Assembly: GCA_020809705.1 (NCBI GenBank)
Contig: CP085830.1
Location: 2,108,001 to 2,172,000, forward strand
DNA: 64,000 nt
Source: Calonectria ilicicola
Lineage: Eukaryota; Ascomycota; Sordariomycetes; Hypocreales; Nectriaceae
Direction: 5' to 3'
Shown here: positions 12,801 through 24,905 of the stretch, piece after piece
Position numbering within the stretch: the first letter of the stretch is position 1
How the letters are laid out: each line of letters begins with the position of its first letter
The notes under the pieces: model-generated
The model's database searches: none
Told to the model about the DNA's origin: nothing
The model's input: the letters and a program-made list of their open reading frames with translations, nothing else
Position numbers and translations under genes: made by a program

Positions 12801-14891
12801 CGCAGAGCATGCTCCTTCTGTCAAGGATGCGCACCATGAGGAGAAGAGGGACGCTAGATCAAAGGACTTGCATCTGGTTAGAGAACAGGGGTTCTGATGG
12901 GATGAAGAAGTTGCAGTGTTTGATCGGCCATGGACTGTGAGCCCGACCTCCCCACCCGACGCTGGCCTCCACACCTTTTGCTCGGCTACCACACCCACCG
13001 GTGCACATCATGGAAACTGTGGTAAACGGCCGCTTGGGATATTGGATATCGGCAAAACCTAGCTAAGCGGCCCATACTTTCCTCAATTTGTGAGTGCCGA
13101 CAATGAAAGAGGTCCAATGGCTGCTCAACCCGGGCCATGTGTTGATCAATCCGACCTTGGTCTGCGCTTCATCTCTGACCACCACCTACAACCAAAAGAG
13201 CTTTCCTAGCTCCAAGATCCTAGCTCCCAGCTCCCCTAGTGTAATTAGCAACGATATACAGAGCTCTCCTTCGGGTACGACACCCAGCAGTGTGGCCTCT
13301 TCGCCTCGGCATCTGTAACCATGGCTCGACATGCCGACAATTTGAGGTGCTTGGGACAGCGCGTGACAGATGCGCCCAATACTACCTTGAACGGTGAGAA
13401 GACAACCCAGTCTGCCTCCGTGCTTGCTGTCTGTCCGCTGAAAACTGAGGGGCAGGATTCGGATTGTGGATGCTATGTGGAACTGATGCATGGCCTGGAG
13501 TTGATTAGGCTGACTCGTGGGAAGTGGGTTTTCGCCGTGAATTGAAGTGAGCTGAATTCGGCTCGGATTCTTTCACTGCCCACCCCATAGATGTGGTTCG
13601 GGATAAGAATAAATACATGAAATAAAGTAAAATAAATGAAGAAAAAATAAATGAAGAAAAAAAATATCTGTCTGATCTGGAATTATTTCCATTTTCCTTT
13701 GTTGCAGTTGCCTTAGTTAAATAGGCATTGGTTTTGAGGGGTCCATGCTTTCCGTCTTTTTACGGGTTGCCAAACCAATTCACACACACATTTTGGTGTG
13801 AGTGCGGCATTCATTGAACCCTCCGCTGTGACGTCGAATCAAACTTGAGGTCCAAGACTTACTGGGGATTGGATAATGTGATGTTACTTTTTCAGGCTTG
13901 GTCTTTGGGTGCAGTTTGCAAAGTGTCGAATGTAGAATCCAGCCCAGTCGAGTCACTTCTATCTCTACTTTCGGATGCTCTAAGCAACCTTCAGTCTCAT
14001 TCACTAGCCCGAATTTAGCTCGCAAAACGGCCAACGTTCAAATGCATGACCGTTTCCTATCCCCTGATTTCCCAGATCCGCGGTTCACGATGGCGGAACA
14101 TGCCGTCCGATCGCCCGTCACCGTTGCCCACGCCATGGGTGACGTACGCGCATCCATGCCCCTTAGGTCTTGGTAATCGCTGACAAAACGCGCCCAAGGG
14201 AAATCTCCGCGGAAGTCCATTTGCCTGGGACGTTGAATTAAGCTTCTGTGAATTTTCGCATTCGGAGGTAGGGGTCTTGGTCTTGGAGACTGGGATGTAT
14301 TTTATTTCCGCATGGAGATGGCTGGCGGTGCTAAATATTTTGCTGGTGAATATTCCCTAGTTGGAAATCGCCGTTGTTGGGGTCTCTCATAACTAAAGAT
14401 TATGCCAGTTAAAATATTTACATTTTTGCAGTTTTTGGTGCTACCTTGGATTCAGAAGATCCACAATAGCTCAACAGGTCGCTTTGTGTTGTAAATTACA
14501 CCGTATAGAAAGCCGGTTTCACATGCTGACCATCAGTCTCCAGTGTGAAATGCACAATCGTTCGATCTCAGAGATCGGATTGAGGTAGGATGCAGCATAT
14601 TGCCCCGCACTACGTTCATTCATTCGTCAAGAATTGTGAGAATGAACTCAGTAGGAAAAACCTTTCAATTTTGTCGATTCATCGTCATTGGTATAGCCCA
14701 GAACACAGCGGTTTTCATCCATACTCATCATGAGGTAATAGCAAGTTCGTATCATGAACACATAGATATCATGTTTAACTTTCCGTCTATAGAACCACAT
14801 CTGGCCAAATAGTCCACTAGCCCAAGTAGGTCCTGATATAACTACAAGCTTTAATATACACGGGACATTCCCTTCGCTTCTAAATGGACTT
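6878..14891. other. 8-kb gene-poor region, no gene supported
   Basis: No frame longer than about 180 codons occurs, and the longest ones start at non-ATG codons, are rich in Pro/Ser/Arg and carry no known motif. I found no tRNA-like A/B box pair and no transposase-like sequence. Small features seen: a 13-base tandem duplication (AGTTGAGGTCCCC, about 9410-9436), a poly-A run at about 12300-12316, and a more AT-rich stretch at 13600-14600. It could hold long regulatory sequence for the bZIP-like gene, noncoding RNA, or decayed mobile DNA; the sequence alone does not decide. Confidence 0.5.
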
Positions 14892-15572
14892 TTACATGTG
14901 TTGTGCCATCTCTGCCTCCCGCTCAGCTCTTCGCTCAGCTGACCTCTTCTTGAACCGAATCTCGGCTCGTCTGCGTTCACCACCGTCAATCTTGCGGCCC
15001 CGGCGGTGCTCCCACATACCCTCTCTGGCTTTGACAACCACAGCATCTTCCCCAGGCAGCTGTCGTGCTGAAGGCCCGACAATCGTCTTTAGGCCAGAGA
15101 CTCGGTAGCCGAGCGGACGGACAACTTCAGTACCAACATCGGCCCCAGATTCTGGGTGGGGGACATTGACGGGAACACTGAAGGACGAGCCGCGGGGCTT
15201 GGCAATCTTGAGAATAGCTTCGCCGTCCTTGACGAAATTGAAATCTCCTCCGGGACCCAGAGCGCCCTTTCGATATCGGTCCATCCATGTCAAAAGGTAT
15301 TTGCGATCGCGTGCCGGCTCAATACCCAGCTCTCTCATTTCGTCCGAGGTAAGAGAGAAGAGGGCGTCCCATGACGGAAACTTATTGGCGTACCTGCTTA
15401 GGTTGCGGCCGATCAGAGTCAAAAAAGTCGGGACATCGGGAACGAATGGTCGAGGCGAGGGAATTGGTGGCACTGGTCTCGTCTTGTGGAGGAATCGGAC
15501 CTGACCAGCCCGGGAAAAGGCGCTGGTGGTCTGGAAGAAAAGCCCCAGCGATGCTCGAAGTTGACCCTTCAT
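14892..15572 (-). CDS. FYV4: mitochondrial small ribosomal subunit protein mS41 (Fyv4, IGR motif)
   Basis: One coding exon, 226 residues. The N-terminus (residues 1-35) is basic and hydroxylated with no acidic residue, fitting mitochondrial import. The IGR motif follows at about residues 50-95: FLTLIGRNLSRYANKFPSWD, then SDEMRELGIEPARDRKYLL, which defines the mS41/Fyv4 family of the mitoribosomal small subunit. The C-terminus is very basic with a long charged helix (RRRAEIRFKKRSAERRAERE), as expected for an rRNA-binding protein. The reading frame stays open upstream without an ATG; I chose MKGQL because it is the first ATG and begins the presequence. A 5' UTR intron (15646-15578; GTACGT..CTAAC..CTGCAG) appears to end five bases before this ATG. 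It is divergent from the SNF2-RING gene. Confidence 0.93.
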   Translation of the reverse strand: MKGQLRASLGLFFQTTSAFSRAGQVRFLHKTRPVPPIPSPRPFVPDVPTFLTLIGRNLSRYANKFPSWDALFSLTSDEMRELGIEPARDRKYLLTWMDRYRKGALGPGGDFNFVKDGEAILKIAKPRGSSFSVPVNVPHPESGADVGTEVVRPLGYRVSGLKTIVGPSARQLPGEDAVVVKAREGMWEHRRGRKIDGGERRRAEIRFKKRSAERRAEREAEMAQHM

Positions 15573-16040
15573 GATGGCTGCAGCGAAGTTAGATTGGGTG
15601 CATAAAAGACTCAGAAGTGGAAACAATGTGTTGAGAAGGCACGTACATCTTTCAATGGATCGATTGAGAAGAATGTGGCTTCCGCGCCGGGATTGATCGT
15701 CAAGCTCAAGCGGTTCATGAGCCTCAGATGGTTGAATCTCGAAATTTGTCAATGGGTCGATATTAGGTAAGCAAGGCTGCGACTGTGGCTTGGTTTCTTT
15801 GTTGATAGTTGTGGCGCGCTATCGGAATCTTTTCATTGGCCCTGAGCTATGGTGGGGCAACCAGGCTGACACCTGGACTCCAGGACTGCCCTCCTCGAAC
15901 CTCCCACTTCCCTCCTACATCCCTCCTACATCCGCCTTTGTTGCCTTGAGCAAAAAAAATGCTCTGAGGTATTTCTGAGCGGCGCGACGCCGGGACTTTT
16001 AACAAAACCAAATTAGAGTAAATACACAAAAAGAACAAAC
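15573..16040. promoter_or_regulatory. divergent promoter between mS41 and Irc20-like gene
   Basis: About 470 bases shared by two divergent genes. It includes the probable mS41 5' UTR intron at 15578-15646. No specific factor site is claimed. Confidence 0.45.
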
Positions 16041-19000
16041 ATGGGTAGGGCAAAAGCGACAGCCCGCCGTGGGTCTAAGCCTGCCGGCGAATATGATATT
16101 GGTCTTGATGGTTAGTTCGCACCTCATCCTCAGAAGCCTACAACCTAACAAATATATTCACAGATATGATTCCATCTGATTTTATCAACTTTCTGTGTAA
16201 TCTGCCATCAGCCGATGGATCCGAGACACTCGGAGAAGCTTCATCTTCAATAGAACGGCCTACAAAGCGACGCAAGATGGTTTTTGATGATTCCGTCCCT
16301 TCTATCCATGTCGCAAGTGGTGAAGTCACTATTTATCGCAGGTGCATTGATGATGCACCTGAAGAACTTAGTGTATTTCGCCGTGATGTTGGTCAGTACC
16401 TGTCAATCGATATGGTTCGGAACCGCATTTCGATCTCGGCCCGGTCCGGTGCCCGGGTGGGCTCCTTTTCGTCAACCGTGTCATTGAGACCCCAAGATAT
16501 TTCTGATCACGCAGAATCCATAATTTTAGCCACTTCGACAAATCCCAGGCAAGCAACACCAGGCATGTTGTGGAAAACGGTTGATGTGGCGGTTAAACGA
16601 CACGGCCGGGCGGCAGAGGTCAAGCTTCTGGTTGAGCTTCATTGGAGCGAGACTCCGACACCATTTCATCGCCAGAGATCAACCGCAGAGCGTAAATTGA
16701 GCCAAACTATCATTGATTCAGTTTTCCCCTTGCAAGGCCCTTTCAACCCTGCAGATAAGAAATGGTCTCCAATGGACTTTTACGATGCAGCATATGTCCC
16801 CCCGAAAGATGACAATATCGCCGCTTCTATTGAAGTAACGGCACTTGAAGCAACTCTTTTTCCATACCAGAAACGGACTCTTCAGTGGCTACTACAACGA
16901 GAGGGAGTTCAATGGACCAGCCAGGGACTGATTGAGACTTACACGGTGAATGACGCGAATTCCGCTATTAATGCTTTCCGCAAATTGAAAGATGCATCCG
17001 GGGAAGATTTCTACTTAAGCGACGTCTTTCATGCCGTTTCTCGAGATATCACTCCATTTCAACGAGCTGCCCAAGCTGTACGAGGTGGAATTCTGGCCGA
17101 GGAGATGGGCCTAGGAAAAACACTAGAGATACTCGGCTTGGTTCTCCTTCATCCAAGACCAAGCCCGCCTGTACTGACTGAATATGAGATTAGAGAAAAC
17201 CTAATCCCCACCGGCGCAACCCTAATTGTCGCGCCTGAATCACTTCGGGCACAGTGGATGTCAGAAATTGCCCATCATGCACCAGGTCTCAGTGTGAAAT
17301 TTTACCAGGGACGCAAAAAATTGACTGAAGTTGACGAAGACGCCGCGATACAAGAGCTTGCTGGTTATGATATTATTGTAACAACTTATACTATCCTCTC
17401 GGCAGAGGTACATTACACTACGACACCCCCCGAAAGATCTCGACGACACGAAAGAGTTTATCCGCGACAGAAATCCCCGCTTGTCCAAATTTCGTGGTGG
17501 AGGGTTTGCCTTGATGAGGCTCAAATGATCGAGAATGGCTTCAGCCAGGCTGCGACGGTGGCCAGAGTCATTCCTCGAATAAATGCCTGGGGAATCACTG
17601 GAACTCCGGTGAAAGACGACATCAATGACCTCTTTGGCTTGTTGTTGTTTCTCCAATATCAGCCGTATTGCTCCTCAATGCAGATTTGGCAAGCTTTGAT
17701 AAGAAACCACAAATCAGTCTTTCGGCACCTCTTCCGGAGCATTTCGTTACGACATACAAAATCCCTGGTCCGAGACGAGCTGCTCTTGCCAGCTCAGAAA
17801 CGCTTCGTGATCAGCATGCCATTCACCGCTATCGAAGAGCAACATTATCAATCCCTGTATCAAGAGATGACGGAAGCTTGCTGCGTTTCGCTCGATGGCG
17901 CGCCCGTTACTGATGACTGGAGTCCTGGAGACTATGAAGAAGAGATGAGGATGTGGCTAAACCGGTTGCGACAGACCGCCTTGCATCCTGAGGTGGCAGT
18001 ATACAACCGACGTGCGTTGGGTCATGGAAAGTCGCGGCCTATGAGAACGGTTGACGAAGTTCTTGATGCCATGCTCGAGCAAAGTGAAAACACCATCCGT
18101 ACGGACGAAAGAGCATATCTTTCCAGTAAGCTGACACGCGGACAACTCTACGAAAATAGCCCCCGAGTAAAAGAGGCCTTGGATATCTGGATGGATGTCA
18201 GGACCGTAGCAGCGAAACTTGTTTGTGATGCCCGTAAAGACCTCAAGGACCTAGCCAAGGAACTAGGTGAAAGCGAAGCCCCTCGACAAAAGTCGAAAGA
18301 CCTTGATGGTTTAAGTGACTCTGAGGACGAACCTAACGAAGAGGATAACAAGGGTCGGATGGGTGAATGTCGCCGCAAGCTTCGCGGAGCTCTTGAAATG
18401 CATCACAAGGCAGTTTTCTTCTGTGCTAACGCCTACTTCCAAATCCGGGATAATCCTGAGATGACTGAGCCTGATTCTGAAGAATTCGAGCGACTTAAAA
18501 GGCTTGAAGATGACGGATATGATGAAGCAAAAGTTCTTCGGCGAGAGATCTTGCGTGAAACTCACCATAAAACAACGCGCCTGATGAAGAAAATTGCGCA
18601 AAAAGCATCCGATCAATCATTTGTTGAAGTGGCTGAACTTGTGACCGGCTCCGAAAGAGGAATCGAGAGCGGCCGTGTCGTAGATGAACTCGAGTCCCTC
18701 TACGAAGAACTAAACCAGCAAGCCAATTTAGTTGATGAGTTAAGAGAGCATATTATTCAGCTTCTTTTGAAACCTCTGGTTGATGAAGAAGATGATATCG
18801 AAACCACCGGTGAGGAGCTCGGAGAGTCGGCCAAGATTCAAGATGAGTTGATGGTCTATGTTCAAGTTCTACGTGCTGTCATTGCTGATCGGCAAGATGC
18901 TATGACTGGACAAACAAACGAACTGGTAAAGCATGAGACTGAAACCTCCCTGAAACTTGCTAGAGAAGAGGACGGTCCAGCTCCCAAAAAATTGATCGAA

Positions 19001-20576
19001 CTGATGAAAATTCGAGCAACGGTAAAGCCTCATTCTACATCAATGAGAGCCGCCATTAGCACATTCCGAGGGTTGATTTCGAGACTTGCCAGAGAAGAAA
19101 CCGATCGAGCTGCTATGGAAAGTATGATTGCCGACAGACAGATGAAGGCAACACAAAAACTTCTCGTTCAGCAAACTAAGGCAGCGGCAGGCTTGGAGAC
19201 CGAGGTGGAGAGGTTCAAAACTACCATGAACAACCGACTCGAGTACTACCGCCAACTTCAAGCCGTATCAGATAGCGTGCTTCCATATGAAGGGCCGCGA
19301 ACAGAAGCCGCTATTAAAAAGCTCCAAGAGACTGAGGATAATTTACGCAAGAAGCTATCCGCGGCCGAAGCTAAACACAGATATCGTAAGGTCTATTCAT
19401 GACGACATGTTATTATTTGCTAATTATGATTCAGTTGTCAATCTCAAGGAGGCGGGATCCAAGTCGAATGAGCCAAGGATGTGTGTTATTTGTCAGACAC
19501 CATTTACGACTGGTGTCTTGACAGTTTGTGGCCACCAGTTTTGTAAAGAATGTATCATGCTCTGGTTCAAAGCACACCACAATTGTCCTGTCTGCAAGAA
19601 GCAATTGAAAGCATCTAATCTACACGATATTACCATCAACCCTCAGCAATTGAAGGTCCATAGCGACACTCCCGATGGCGGGCAAAATAGCTCTCCGGAT
19701 GACTCTCCGCAGAGGCGCAATTCTTCGCCCAAGAAAACGATGATTTATTCGGAATTCAACGCCGACAAGCTCGCGGAGATCCAGAACATCAACCTTGATG
19801 GCCCATCATTCACCACCAAAGTTGACACCTTGGTAAAGCACCTTATCTGGCTACGAGAGTCGGATCCCGGGGCAAAGTCAATTGTATTTTCGCAGTATGT
19901 ACCCAGTTTGCGCGCCTGGGGGCCAAGGATGCTAATCTCGAATAGATACAAAGGGTTTCTTAACATTCTCCGGAATGCGTTTTCGAGATTCAGAATCGGG
20001 TACACGTCCATAGACGATCCTTCTGGAATTACCAAATTTAAGGAGGATGCCTCTGTTGAATGCTTTCTTCTTCATGCAAGGGCCCATTCAAGTGGGCTGA
20101 ATCTTGTTAACGCGAGCCATGTGTTCCTTTGCGAGCCTTTGCTCAATACGGCATTGGAGCTCCAAGCGATTGCGCGAGTTGATCGAATTGGACAGCAACA
20201 TGAAACAACCGTCTGGCTATACCTCGTTTCCGGAACCATCGAGGAGTCCATTTACAACCTTTCTGTGCAGCGCCGCATGGAACACATGGGTCGCAACAGC
20301 AAGGGCAAGTCTAAGGAGCCGACACCAGAGTTGCTTGATGCAAATATCGAGGCTGCCAATACGCTCGAATTGGAGCATGCAGCACTATCACGTTTGATGA
20401 GCAAAGACAAGACTGCCGGAGAGATGGTTGAGAGAAGCGACCTCTGGGAATGCCTATTTGGGCATGTTGCACGGAGAGACAACACAGAAGAACGTGACAC
20501 CCGACTACAAGAACAAGCTGTGATAGGGTATCTTGCAGCAGAGGCAGCGGAGCGGAGGGAAGAGGCAACGAAGTAA
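16041..20576 (+). CDS. IRC20: SNF2-family ATPase with inserted RING finger (Irc20/SHPRH-like E3 ubiquitin ligase)
   Basis: Exons 16041-16110, 16164-19385, 19435-19894 and 19946-20576 give 1460 residues. SNF2 motif I is GILAEEMGLGKTLE (about residue 335-345) and motif II is CLDEAQM (about 474), the DEAQ form typical of SHPRH relatives. A long charged helical insertion (about 620-1100) separates the two RecA lobes. It leads to a C3HC4 RING at about 1110-1155 (CVICQ..CGHQFCKEC..CPVC). The second lobe follows, with IVFSQYKGF (about 1246) and the motif VI-like RVDRIGQQ (about 1328). The family couples DNA translocation to ubiquitin ligation in DNA damage tolerance and recombination. Intron 2 and intron 3 would each shift or end the frame if missed: intron 2 joins KHRY to LVNLKEAG, and intron 3 restores the invariant SQYK. 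Confidence 0.92.
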
Positions 20577-21166
20577 ATGATTGGCATGTAGACACGAGAT
20601 TCAGGATTGCTTTTTTTTTTAATTTTATGATAGAGAGCGGGAACTAGCACATAACAAGCTCTGTGGCTATTTCTATCCGAGTAGGATTAGATGCAGTATA
20701 CTATTAGTAGAGTTATGCATTCATTATTGGCAGTCTGTAGTGAATCAAATGTCCCTGTGAGTGTTTAGGTCGGTTTCACATTCATCAGATGGGAGATGTA
20801 ACAAGTGAGATGTGGTAACGTGGCTGAAAGTTTTGGTTTCATTACTGGAAGCCGAATTTTGGCGCATGCGATAATAATAATGTACAACAGTTTTTGGGAT
20901 GTTTTGATTTCCATGACGCATTCCATCCATGGCGCATAACTCCGCTCCGTACCCCGGTATGTCATATTTTTATTCCCCTTCTTCAGTTTACCCAAACCCA
21001 GAGGACAAAACATATGAATTGAGGGAGAAGTACCAAACAATACACAGCCCTTTGTTTCTCGCCTCACTAGACTCGGTTCCCGGATTTGACGGGCCCGGGA
21101 GCAAGTGTGAAACACTTGAGAAGTTCATGTGTCGCAACTTCGGAGAATAGACGTCTGAGGCGTTTC
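20577..21166. other. convergent 3' intergenic region
   Basis: AT-rich 590-base stretch between the 3' ends of the Irc20-like gene and the TRAP-alpha gene. No gene seen. Confidence 0.55.
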
Positions 21167-22135
21167 TTACTCAGACTTCTTGCCCTTGGAGGCACCGGAC
21201 TTGACACGTCTGGCGCTGGGGCGGTTGATGTGGTGGTCAGGGATCCAGCTCTCGTCGTATCCCTTGCCAGAGGTGGCAGCATCGGCAGACTCAGATCCAG
21301 AGAGGGGCTCGGCCTCGACAGTCTTCTTGGCCTTCTTGGGCTTGGGAGCACGCTTGGCCTGGGGGAAGAGGGCCTCGACCCAGGTCTTGTAGACGAAGTA
21401 GATGGTACCAGCGAAGGCACCAGACAGGAAGAGGTAGAGGAAGATGCTAAAAAAAAAAAAAGAGTCAATGTTAGGCAATGCGCATAATGAGACGATGGCG
21501 AATAAACATACATCTGGGGGTCGAGGAAGCTGGTGGGAGCTTCAACAATAGAGGCAGTGGAGTTGGCAGCCTGGACCTGGTGGATGCCGCCCTTGGGGTC
21601 CTTGACAATGGCAACAAGCTGGACAAGGACGTCCTGGGGGTTCATGTCCTGGGCGAAGGTGAAGGGGAGCTCCTTCTTCTCGCCACCCTCAATCTGGATG
21701 TCGTACTGGATGGCAGTGAGGTTGCGAACGATCTTGAGGTAATCAGGAGTGTCCTCGGGGACCTCCTTGGTGGTGAGAAGGACACCATGGACGAAGGCGA
21801 GCTCAATGGGCTTGGTGTCGTGGTTGGTGATCTCAAGAAGAGCCTTGGTAGGGCGGCCGTTGACGAGCTTGACGCCAAAGATGTCGGCCTCGGGGAATGT
21901 GGCGGTGACATCGGCCAGCAGGTCGGGGGGAGTAACAGGGGAGGTGCCGGGGACATCGTCCTGTTGATTGAACAAGTCAGAGTTATGCGACAATGGCATT
22001 GGGCGATGAATTGGCTGGTGGTGATGCAGATGCAGCACATAACATCGTCATAACATAACACATAACACATACCTGGGCGACAGCGCCAAAGACCTGGGCG
22101 GCCAGGAAGGCGAGGAGAGAAGCCTTGAAGAACAT
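21167..22135 (-). CDS. IRC22: translocon-associated protein subunit alpha family (fungal IRC22-like)
   Basis: Exons 22135-22073, 21960-21512 and 21446-21167 give 263 residues. Exon 1 encodes exactly a signal peptide ([21 protein letters not shown]). The lumenal domain (about 22-170) contains [21 protein letters not shown] and [17 protein letters not shown], conserved in the TRAP-alpha/Irc22 family. One membrane span follows (about 172-192, [20 protein letters not shown]). The cytosolic tail ends in a basic stretch, [13 protein letters not shown]. Family members sit next to the Sec61 channel and aid entry of secretory proteins. The last intron ends in a long T run before AG, and its removal joins DPQ to IIFLYL. 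Many codons end in C or G, consistent with high expression. Confidence 0.9.
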
Positions 22136-23554
22136 AATGACGGGGAGACCTTGGGGGAGGAGACACGACGAGAAGCCAAAGGGACAGAGAGAGATGGAAG
22201 AAGAGGAGGAAGAAAGGAAGAAGAGAACACCTCAGATGCGATGGAGTTCCCTGGACTTGACAATGCTGAGAGATTGGGGAGATGGGGAAAAGTTGGTGCG
22301 AGCGCGGGTGACAATCTGGCCTCAGTCGCGCGACCAGCGAACCAGGGTGCGTGTGCCCCTTGTCCCTTGTTCGTGAAGGAGAGCTACCCAGCAGTCAATG
22401 TACAAAAGGTTCCAGCGCTTCTAGGCTGTATTTGGTGCTCCTGTGGAGACCTCTTCAGTGGGCCGCCGCCCGGAAGACTAACCCCTGGAACACACGCGAG
22501 AAGTGAATCGGCCGGTGGAGCTTGGACCATCTGTCCAATGGCCCGATTCCGAACGAGGGAGCGAGCTATGAGCCGTTGGTGACCTCGATCAATTCCAGCG
22601 ACATGTGAGCCACAATTGTTGTTACACACGCACGCGCGTGTGGCTTGCTTACTTGGATGGATGTGGCTTGAGCGATTCGCCCAAAGTACAAGTCATACTC
22701 AAAGGCAATCTCGTCAAGATTTATTAACCACGAATTGACCACTAAAAAGTAGTAAGAATTATCTTTTGGTAACATGATTTTTTTTCTCCAAGGCAAATAG
22801 TATAGCCAGCACCAGAACGAAGCCATTGACAAGAGGGGGCATGCAGCATAAAAACTGGCGAAGCCTCATAGCCATCATGTACAACTCAACAAGACACGGC
22901 TCGTCGCCAGCTGGGGAGAATGGAAAGCCTCTCTTCAATTATAGCGTGATGCCAAGGGTCGTCTTTGAATACCGCTAGCTCGATACCCTCTATTCTGTAA
23001 TAAAATTCATAAGACCGATGGCTGTCCAATGTTAATCTGTGCATCTGATTTTTAGGTCGTCATCGTCTATAACTCATAAGATGGAATCGATGATGCCATA
23101 ACACGTCATAATCAGTAAAAGATTTCTGTGATCGCCATGCCTGCAGTTGTATACCAAACCCCGCATAATTACTAACAGAGCAGAGGTTGTTGTTCTCTAG
23201 TTGGCCAAATCTCACATCCAGCACGCAATCAACTTTTCGTTCTCAAAAGAATAGTGTATCCACGCAACAAAATTGTTTCGGGGTCTGATAAGGTGGCCGA
23301 AATCCCTCTTTTAGATAGATCGGAAATATTACGGGAATGCATGTCTCAGAATAGCTTAGGTGCTATTCTCCGGTCCGATTACTCCTGATCGTCCGTTTAG
23401 CATTATTAATCCTCAAGAAGGATCGATATTTGTAAGCTGGCTGGAGAAAGTCCCCGCGTTGGGGGGCTCTACCATAAATACCATAGTTTCTATCTAGATA
23501 GTGGCAATTTTTATGATATCTTTTATTTGTTGAATAGTAAGAAGAAAAGAAAAA
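22136..23554. other. 1.4-kb intergenic region, left edge of AT-rich block
   Basis: The first 500 bases are the TRAP-alpha promoter side. From about 22650 onward the sequence is clearly richer in A and T, up to the epimerase gene. No gene seen on either strand. Confidence 0.5.
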
Positions 23555-24905
23555 ATGCCACACAACATCCTCATTACTGGCGTCTCTGGGTATTTGGGTG
23601 GGCAGCTGCTGACCCAGATTACTGATGCCAAGCTTCCTCCACATGGAACGATCTACGTCCTAGTTCGGAGTGACGCTCAAGTTGAAGCCGCCAAGAAATT
23701 TGGAGTCGAACCATTGACATTTAACCCATGGGACGCTGCGGTTGTTGAAGAAAACATTGTGAAGTACAACATCTCAATTGTATATTGGCTCATTGACGCC
23801 CTCAGTGCAAAGGGACAGCCAAACTTCATCAGAGCCTTGGGTAGAGTTAAAAACGACACTGGAATCGATGTGCATTTTCTTCATGTCAGTCCCCTGATCC
23901 TGCTATCAACCCATGTTACAAGCGAGACTAACCGACTGGGAGAAAGACCAGCGGAGCAAAGATCTTTTCGGTCTTTGCTGGCACCCCAACAGATAAGCCG
24001 TTATATGATGATGACCCAGCATTGTATGATATCCAAGCCGGGTCAAAAGCGCCTATCCCGTTGCTTCAAACCGTTAGACATCCTGGTATTCCAAACAACC
24101 GTTTTCTACATACTGATACCCATCCTTTTAAAACAGGCCAAGGATACCAACAAGGCCATTATCGACCTGTCTGAGGAACTCGGTGTCCGAAGTTATATTT
24201 TCGCCCCTTGCATTGTTTGTCAGCAACATTTCAATAACATTTTCCTGGACGCGGGCTAATATGGACACCATAAACTGAAGATGGTGAAAACAAAAGTTTT
24301 GGAAACCAGATCTCCATTCAAACCGTGTGTATCGTAAAGGCAGCAAAGGCAGCTAAGCGGGTATTTAAAGTAGATGCCGATCGCCCAGTAAGTCCAAGTA
24401 ACTATGATTTGCAAAGGAGTTGTCGCTAAGTTTACCTATTTCATAGGTGTGGCCAGTCTGCCACAATGAGGATAATGCCGCACTATACTTGGAACTCCTG
24501 CGTCATATTCTCGAAGGCAAAGACATTAAACATGGGAAGCACGGCCATTACCTTGCATCGTCTGGTAGCGTGGCATGGGATGACATTTACGAGGCGATGG
24601 CCAAGGCACTCGAGAAGAGAGGCGTGATTGAAGACTCCACCGTTACCTTGGCGGATGATGCTGCTCTTGAAAAAATGGCAGAAGGTCTTGACGGTCCCAA
24701 AGAGCTAGTACGACTCCAGCTGGGTGGCAAGTGAGTTTTTCTCTCCGGTCAAATGTTTGTCTCAGTGCTCGCTAACATGTTCAACAAAAGATGTACTTTC
24801 ACTCCAAGCAACGGGCTCTCCCTTGGATGGAAGCCTCGATATCCACCAGAGCATATCTTGGAAAATGCTGATGCTGAGGTAGAGCTGATTCTCAAGCATA
24901 TTTAA
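23555..24905 (+). CDS. NAD(P)-binding Rossmann protein, NAD-dependent epimerase/dehydratase-like
   Basis: Exons 23555-23884, 23947-24072, 24137-24218, 24281-24387, 24447-24730 and 24791-24905 give 347 residues. The protein begins MPHNILITGVSGYLGGQLL, with the Rossmann motif GxxGYLG at residues 9-15. Introns are 50-65 bases and several have CTAA- or CTGA-type branch sites. Removing them joins FLH/TSGAKIFS, LLQT/AKDTNKAIIDLSEELG, CIV/YGENKSFGN and RP/VWPVCHNEDNAALYL, a continuous extended-SDR protein. Without splicing the gene looks frameshifted in three places. The C-terminal part (LASSGSVAWDDIYEAMAKAL..LGWKPRYPPEHILENA) matches fungal epimerase-like proteins of unknown substrate. The usual YxxxK pair is not obvious, so catalytic type is uncertain. 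It lies alone between AT-rich flanks. Confidence 0.85.

Noticed and set aside
12459..12998. 179-codon open frame on the minus strand
   Set aside because: Non-ATG start, low-complexity Ser/Pro content and no recognisable domain or intron support.
15573..15752. In-frame N-terminal extension of mS41
   Set aside because: The extension has no ATG, contains a probable 5' UTR intron, and would bury the presequence.
21478..22053. 191-codon frame antisense to TRAP-alpha
   Set aside because: It mirrors the GC-rich codon pattern of the real gene; its Gly/Leu/Asp-rich composition is a typical shadow product.
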